Shown one piece after another: positions 62,022 through 64,000 of a stretch of DNA of 64,000 nucleotides (the first letter of the stretch is position 1; the number at the start of each line of letters is the position of its first letter). A model generated the notes under the pieces. The model was not told the DNA's origin. It was given only the letters and a program-made list of their open reading frames with translations, and did no database searches. The stretch spans positions 186,001 through 250,000 of the forward strand of contig NZ_LVYV01000001.1 of NCBI RefSeq assembly GCF_001618955.1. The letters run 5' to 3'. Source of the stretch: Tardiphaga robiniae (lineage in GTDB: Bacteria; Pseudomonadota; Alphaproteobacteria; Rhizobiales; Xanthobacteraceae). Made by a program: the position numbers and the translations under genes.

Positions 62022-63791
62022 TCAGCTTGCGCTCTGCACCGCGGCGATCAGTGACGAGAACATATCATTGATGGCCTGCATGAGCTGCGATGCGGCGGTG
62101 TATTGGTTCTGCAGCGTGCTGATCTTCGCGGTCTCTTCGTCGAGATTGACGCCTGACTGCGAAGCCAGCGCATTTGCAAATGACGACTGCGCCGTCGACT
62201 TCGACGTATAGGTGGTCGCTGCCAACGTCGCCTTTGACGCGACATTGGCAATCACGGTGGCCGCATAGTCGGCAAAGGAGCCGGTCGACGAACCGAGCCC
62301 GCCAGACGCGCCAAATGTGCGGGAATCCGTCAGTGCCGAATAGATCTCGTCAACCACATCGGTCGCGCCTGCGCTCAGCACCGTGCTGCCTGTGGTCAAC
62401 GTCGCCGACGCATCGAGGGTCGCGACAGCGAACAGACCGGAATTGCTCAGGAGATCGCTGCGCACGGCAATGTTGGACGCACCGGTTCCGGTCACCAGGT
62501 CATTGAGGCCGAGATAGTCCGACAGACCGATCGCGCTGCTGCCGACGGCACTCGTCATCTCGTTGATGGCGATACCGTTGGTGCTACTGGTGCTGGCAAT
62601 CACCACCTTACCGCTGGCATTGATCGACGCGCTCAGGCCAGAAATGCCGTTGATCGCAGAGACCAGGTCGCCCACCGTCGCATAGGTCGACAGATCGAGA
62701 TCCGCGTAGGACACCAGGCTACCGGACTGATCGGCAACGGCGATGCGCACTGTGCCGGTCGCATCCAGCGCGGTCGCCGCGGTGACCGTCGTGGTCCCGG
62801 TCAGCGTCGTCGGCGGCGGCAGTGACGTGCCTTGATTGTTCGCGGCGTTCAGGCTGTCTGCCAGCGTATTGGCGAGCTGGTCGAGCTGCGACTGCGCTGC
62901 GGGCAGCACGCTATCACGCAGGCTGAGCAATGAGCCGATCTCACCGGATGTGATCTGTGCGGTCACATCGACGCCATTGACCGAAATACCGCTCAATCCG
63001 CTGGAGGAACCCGCGGTGTAGCTGACATTGGCTGTGACGGACGATGCAGCCGTGAAACTGAGCAGATGCGCACTGCTATCGACCAGCGTTTGGCCCGATG
63101 CCGTATAGACCTGCATATCGCCGGTCGATGAGATGAAGTAGCTGACATTCATCTTCGACGCGACGGTCTGCAGCGCGACATTGCGCTGGTCCTCAAGATC
63201 GCCAGTCGGCTGGCCGGCGGCCGCCGCCTGTTTGATCTGGGCATTCAGGCTGGCGATGGCCGTCAGATTGGCATTGACCTGATCGACGTCGGAGGAAATC
63301 GCAGCATCGGCCGTCCCGCGTAGTTGCTGGATCCCCGACGACGTCTCGCGCAGTTGCGAGGCGAGATTGTCGAGTGCGCTGACGACGTTGGCCTGCAAAG
63401 ATGCGCTGCTGGTGGTACCGGCCAGCGACGAGACGGCGGTTTCAAGGGATGCCAGGGTATTGGCGATCGACGTGCCGGTATCGTCCGCTCCCGTCATGCT
63501 GCCATACAGCGCCTGCAACCGGTCCAGATAATCGGTGTTGATGTCGGCTGCGCCGAGGTCCGAGGTGGCGGAGATCAGCGATTTGAACAGCAGGCGGTCG
63601 ACGCTGCTGGTGATACCCGTGATCGACACGCCGGTGCCGACGCCGCCACTGGTGGTCGCCACCTGATTGGCGGTCTTGACCGTGTAGCCGGTAGTGTCCG
63701 CGTTCGAAATATTCGACGAGGAAACACTTATCTGAACCTGGCTAGCCATCAGGCTGCTGACGGCAATGCTGCGGGCTATCTCCAGCGACAC
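62022..63791 (-). CDS. flgK: Flagellar hook-associated protein FlgK
   Basis: A 589-residue HAP1. The N terminus (SSLMASQVQISVSSSNISNADTTGYTVK) carries the ANxxTxGY-like motif of rod/hook proteins, here NISNADTTGY; the C-terminal helix (SQSGVNLDEETAKISTLQNQYTAASQLMQAINDMFSSL) is conserved in FlgK. The centre is long and rich in Ser, Thr and Ala. First junction protein on the hook, exported through the flagellar type III system. Lies between the FlgN-like gene and flgL on the same strand. Confidence 0.93.
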   Translation of the reverse strand: MSLEIARSIAVSSLMASQVQISVSSSNISNADTTGYTVKTANQVATTSGGVGTGVSITGITSSVDRLLFKSLISATSDLGAADINTDYLDRLQALYGSMTGADDTGTSIANTLASLETAVSSLAGTTSSASLQANVVSALDNLASQLRETSSGIQQLRGTADAAISSDVDQVNANLTAIASLNAQIKQAAAAGQPTGDLEDQRNVALQTVASKMNVSYFISSTGDMQVYTASGQTLVDSSAHLLSFTAASSVTANVSYTAGSSSGLSGISVNGVDVTAQITSGEIGSLLSLRDSVLPAAQSQLDQLANTLADSLNAANNQGTSLPPPTTLTGTTTVTAATALDATGTVRIAVADQSGSLVSYADLDLSTYATVGDLVSAINGISGLSASINASGKVVIASTSSTNGIAINEMTSAVGSSAIGLSDYLGLNDLVTGTGASNIAVRSDLLSNSGLFAVATLDASATLTTGSTVLSAGATDVVDEIYSALTDSRTFGASGGLGSSTGSFADYAATVIANVASKATLAATTYTSKSTAQSSFANALASQSGVNLDEETAKISTLQNQYTAASQLMQAINDMFSSLIAAVQSAS

Positions 63792-63818
63792 GGCGGCGAC
63801 CTCATTTTGCGGTTGGGT

Positions 63819-64000
63819 TCAAATCCGCACGTTGCGTGCGTAGGATGCCGATTGCGCGCTGACGCGACCATTGGCGCCATAAGGCGCATTGTCCGACATC
63901 TGCTCCCGGATCGCCACCATGACCGCATCGATGCGACGTTGGCTCGCTTCGATCGCCGCCCGCAGGCGGGTGACGTTCTCGTCCATCACGGTACGGAGTT
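63819..64000 (-). CDS. FlgN-like flagellar chaperone, C-terminal part
   Basis: A frame that enters from the right edge of the window and stops at 63819, 27 bases before flgK. The 59 visible residues read as a helix (LRTVMDENVTRLRAAIEAS, RRIDAVMVAIREQM) and a tail with Y-G-A-N-G-R-V. This is the typical end of FlgN, the chaperone of FlgK and FlgL, which is encoded next to flgK in many bacteria. The call rests on this short segment and on context; the N-terminal part is outside the window. Confidence 0.6.
   Translation of the reverse strand, partial: LRTVMDENVTRLRAAIEASQRRIDAVMVAIREQMSDNAPYGANGRVSAQSASYARNVRI

Noticed and set aside
1-64000. tRNA, rRNA, CRISPR arrays, transposases, prophage genes
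   Set aside because: None was recognised on either strand. Small RNA genes without strong sequence marks could be missed by eye.

Overview
The window is GC-rich, densely coded DNA from an alphaproteobacterium, most likely a member of the Nitrobacteraceae/Bradyrhizobiaceae (Bradyrhizobium, Rhodopseudomonas, Afipia or Tardiphaga type). Gene content supports this: a glxBCD-glnT cluster, homospermidine synthase beside an alphaproteobacterial ornithine decarboxylase, a FlgL/FlgK pair of rhizobial type, and several families of intergenic palindromic repeats typical of these genomes. The assignment is by protein and repeat character only. It looks like ordinary chromosome: I see no prophage, transposase, CRISPR array, rRNA or tRNA.

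Layout. 0-10.6 kb: envelope and housekeeping genes (SGNH hydrolase, CsbD protein, lytic transglycosylase, GalU, diguanylate cyclase) around a small catabolic-looking group of two SDRs, a TfdA-like 2-oxoglutarate dioxygenase and a Bug-type solute-binding protein. 10.7-21.3 kb: outer-membrane beta-barrel, arabinose-5-phosphate isomerase, SPFH/NfeD pair, ferrochelatase, a nickel/cobalt exporter-type permease with its DUF1007 partner, and an M3 peptidase. 21.3-27.4 kb: polyamine region with a long leader, ornithine decarboxylase, GNAT, RidA, an Rnk-like protein and homospermidine synthase, then a GIY-YIG gene bracketed by two copies of an inverted repeat. 27.4-34.6 kb: acetoacetate decarboxylase, MgtC-like protein and a compact six-gene zinc operon (His-rich mini-protein, ABC ATPase, permease, binding protein, CobW GTPase, WD40 protein) behind a perfect Zur-type palindrome. 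34.6-39.6 kb: CrcB, SodB, an MFS transporter, a GNAT, DUF2147 and DUF3095 proteins. 39.6-46 kb: the translationally coupled glxB-glxC-glxD genes and glnT, with a divergent XRE-cupin regulator and a GlxA-family regulator. 46-55.4 kb: M29 aminopeptidase, ribbon-helix-helix protein, TPR-methyltransferase, then nirB-nirD-nirC and a PP2C/kinase fusion behind a perfect sigma-54 promoter and a structured leader. 55.4-60.95 kb: a PAS remnant, a chimeric HdeD-like membrane protein and an RND efflux pair. 61.1-64 kb: flgL, flgK and the end of a FlgN-like gene.

The parts most worth following up are the zinc operon (a 70-residue protein with histidine at every second position, and a CobW-WD40 pair sharing one base of stop and start), the nirB leader (sigma-54 site followed by stem-loops, the last of which contains the Shine-Dalgarno sequence), the polyamine leader, and the GIY-YIG gene whose stop codon lies inside its flanking repeat. 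No wholly new multi-gene defence or biosynthetic system is evident.
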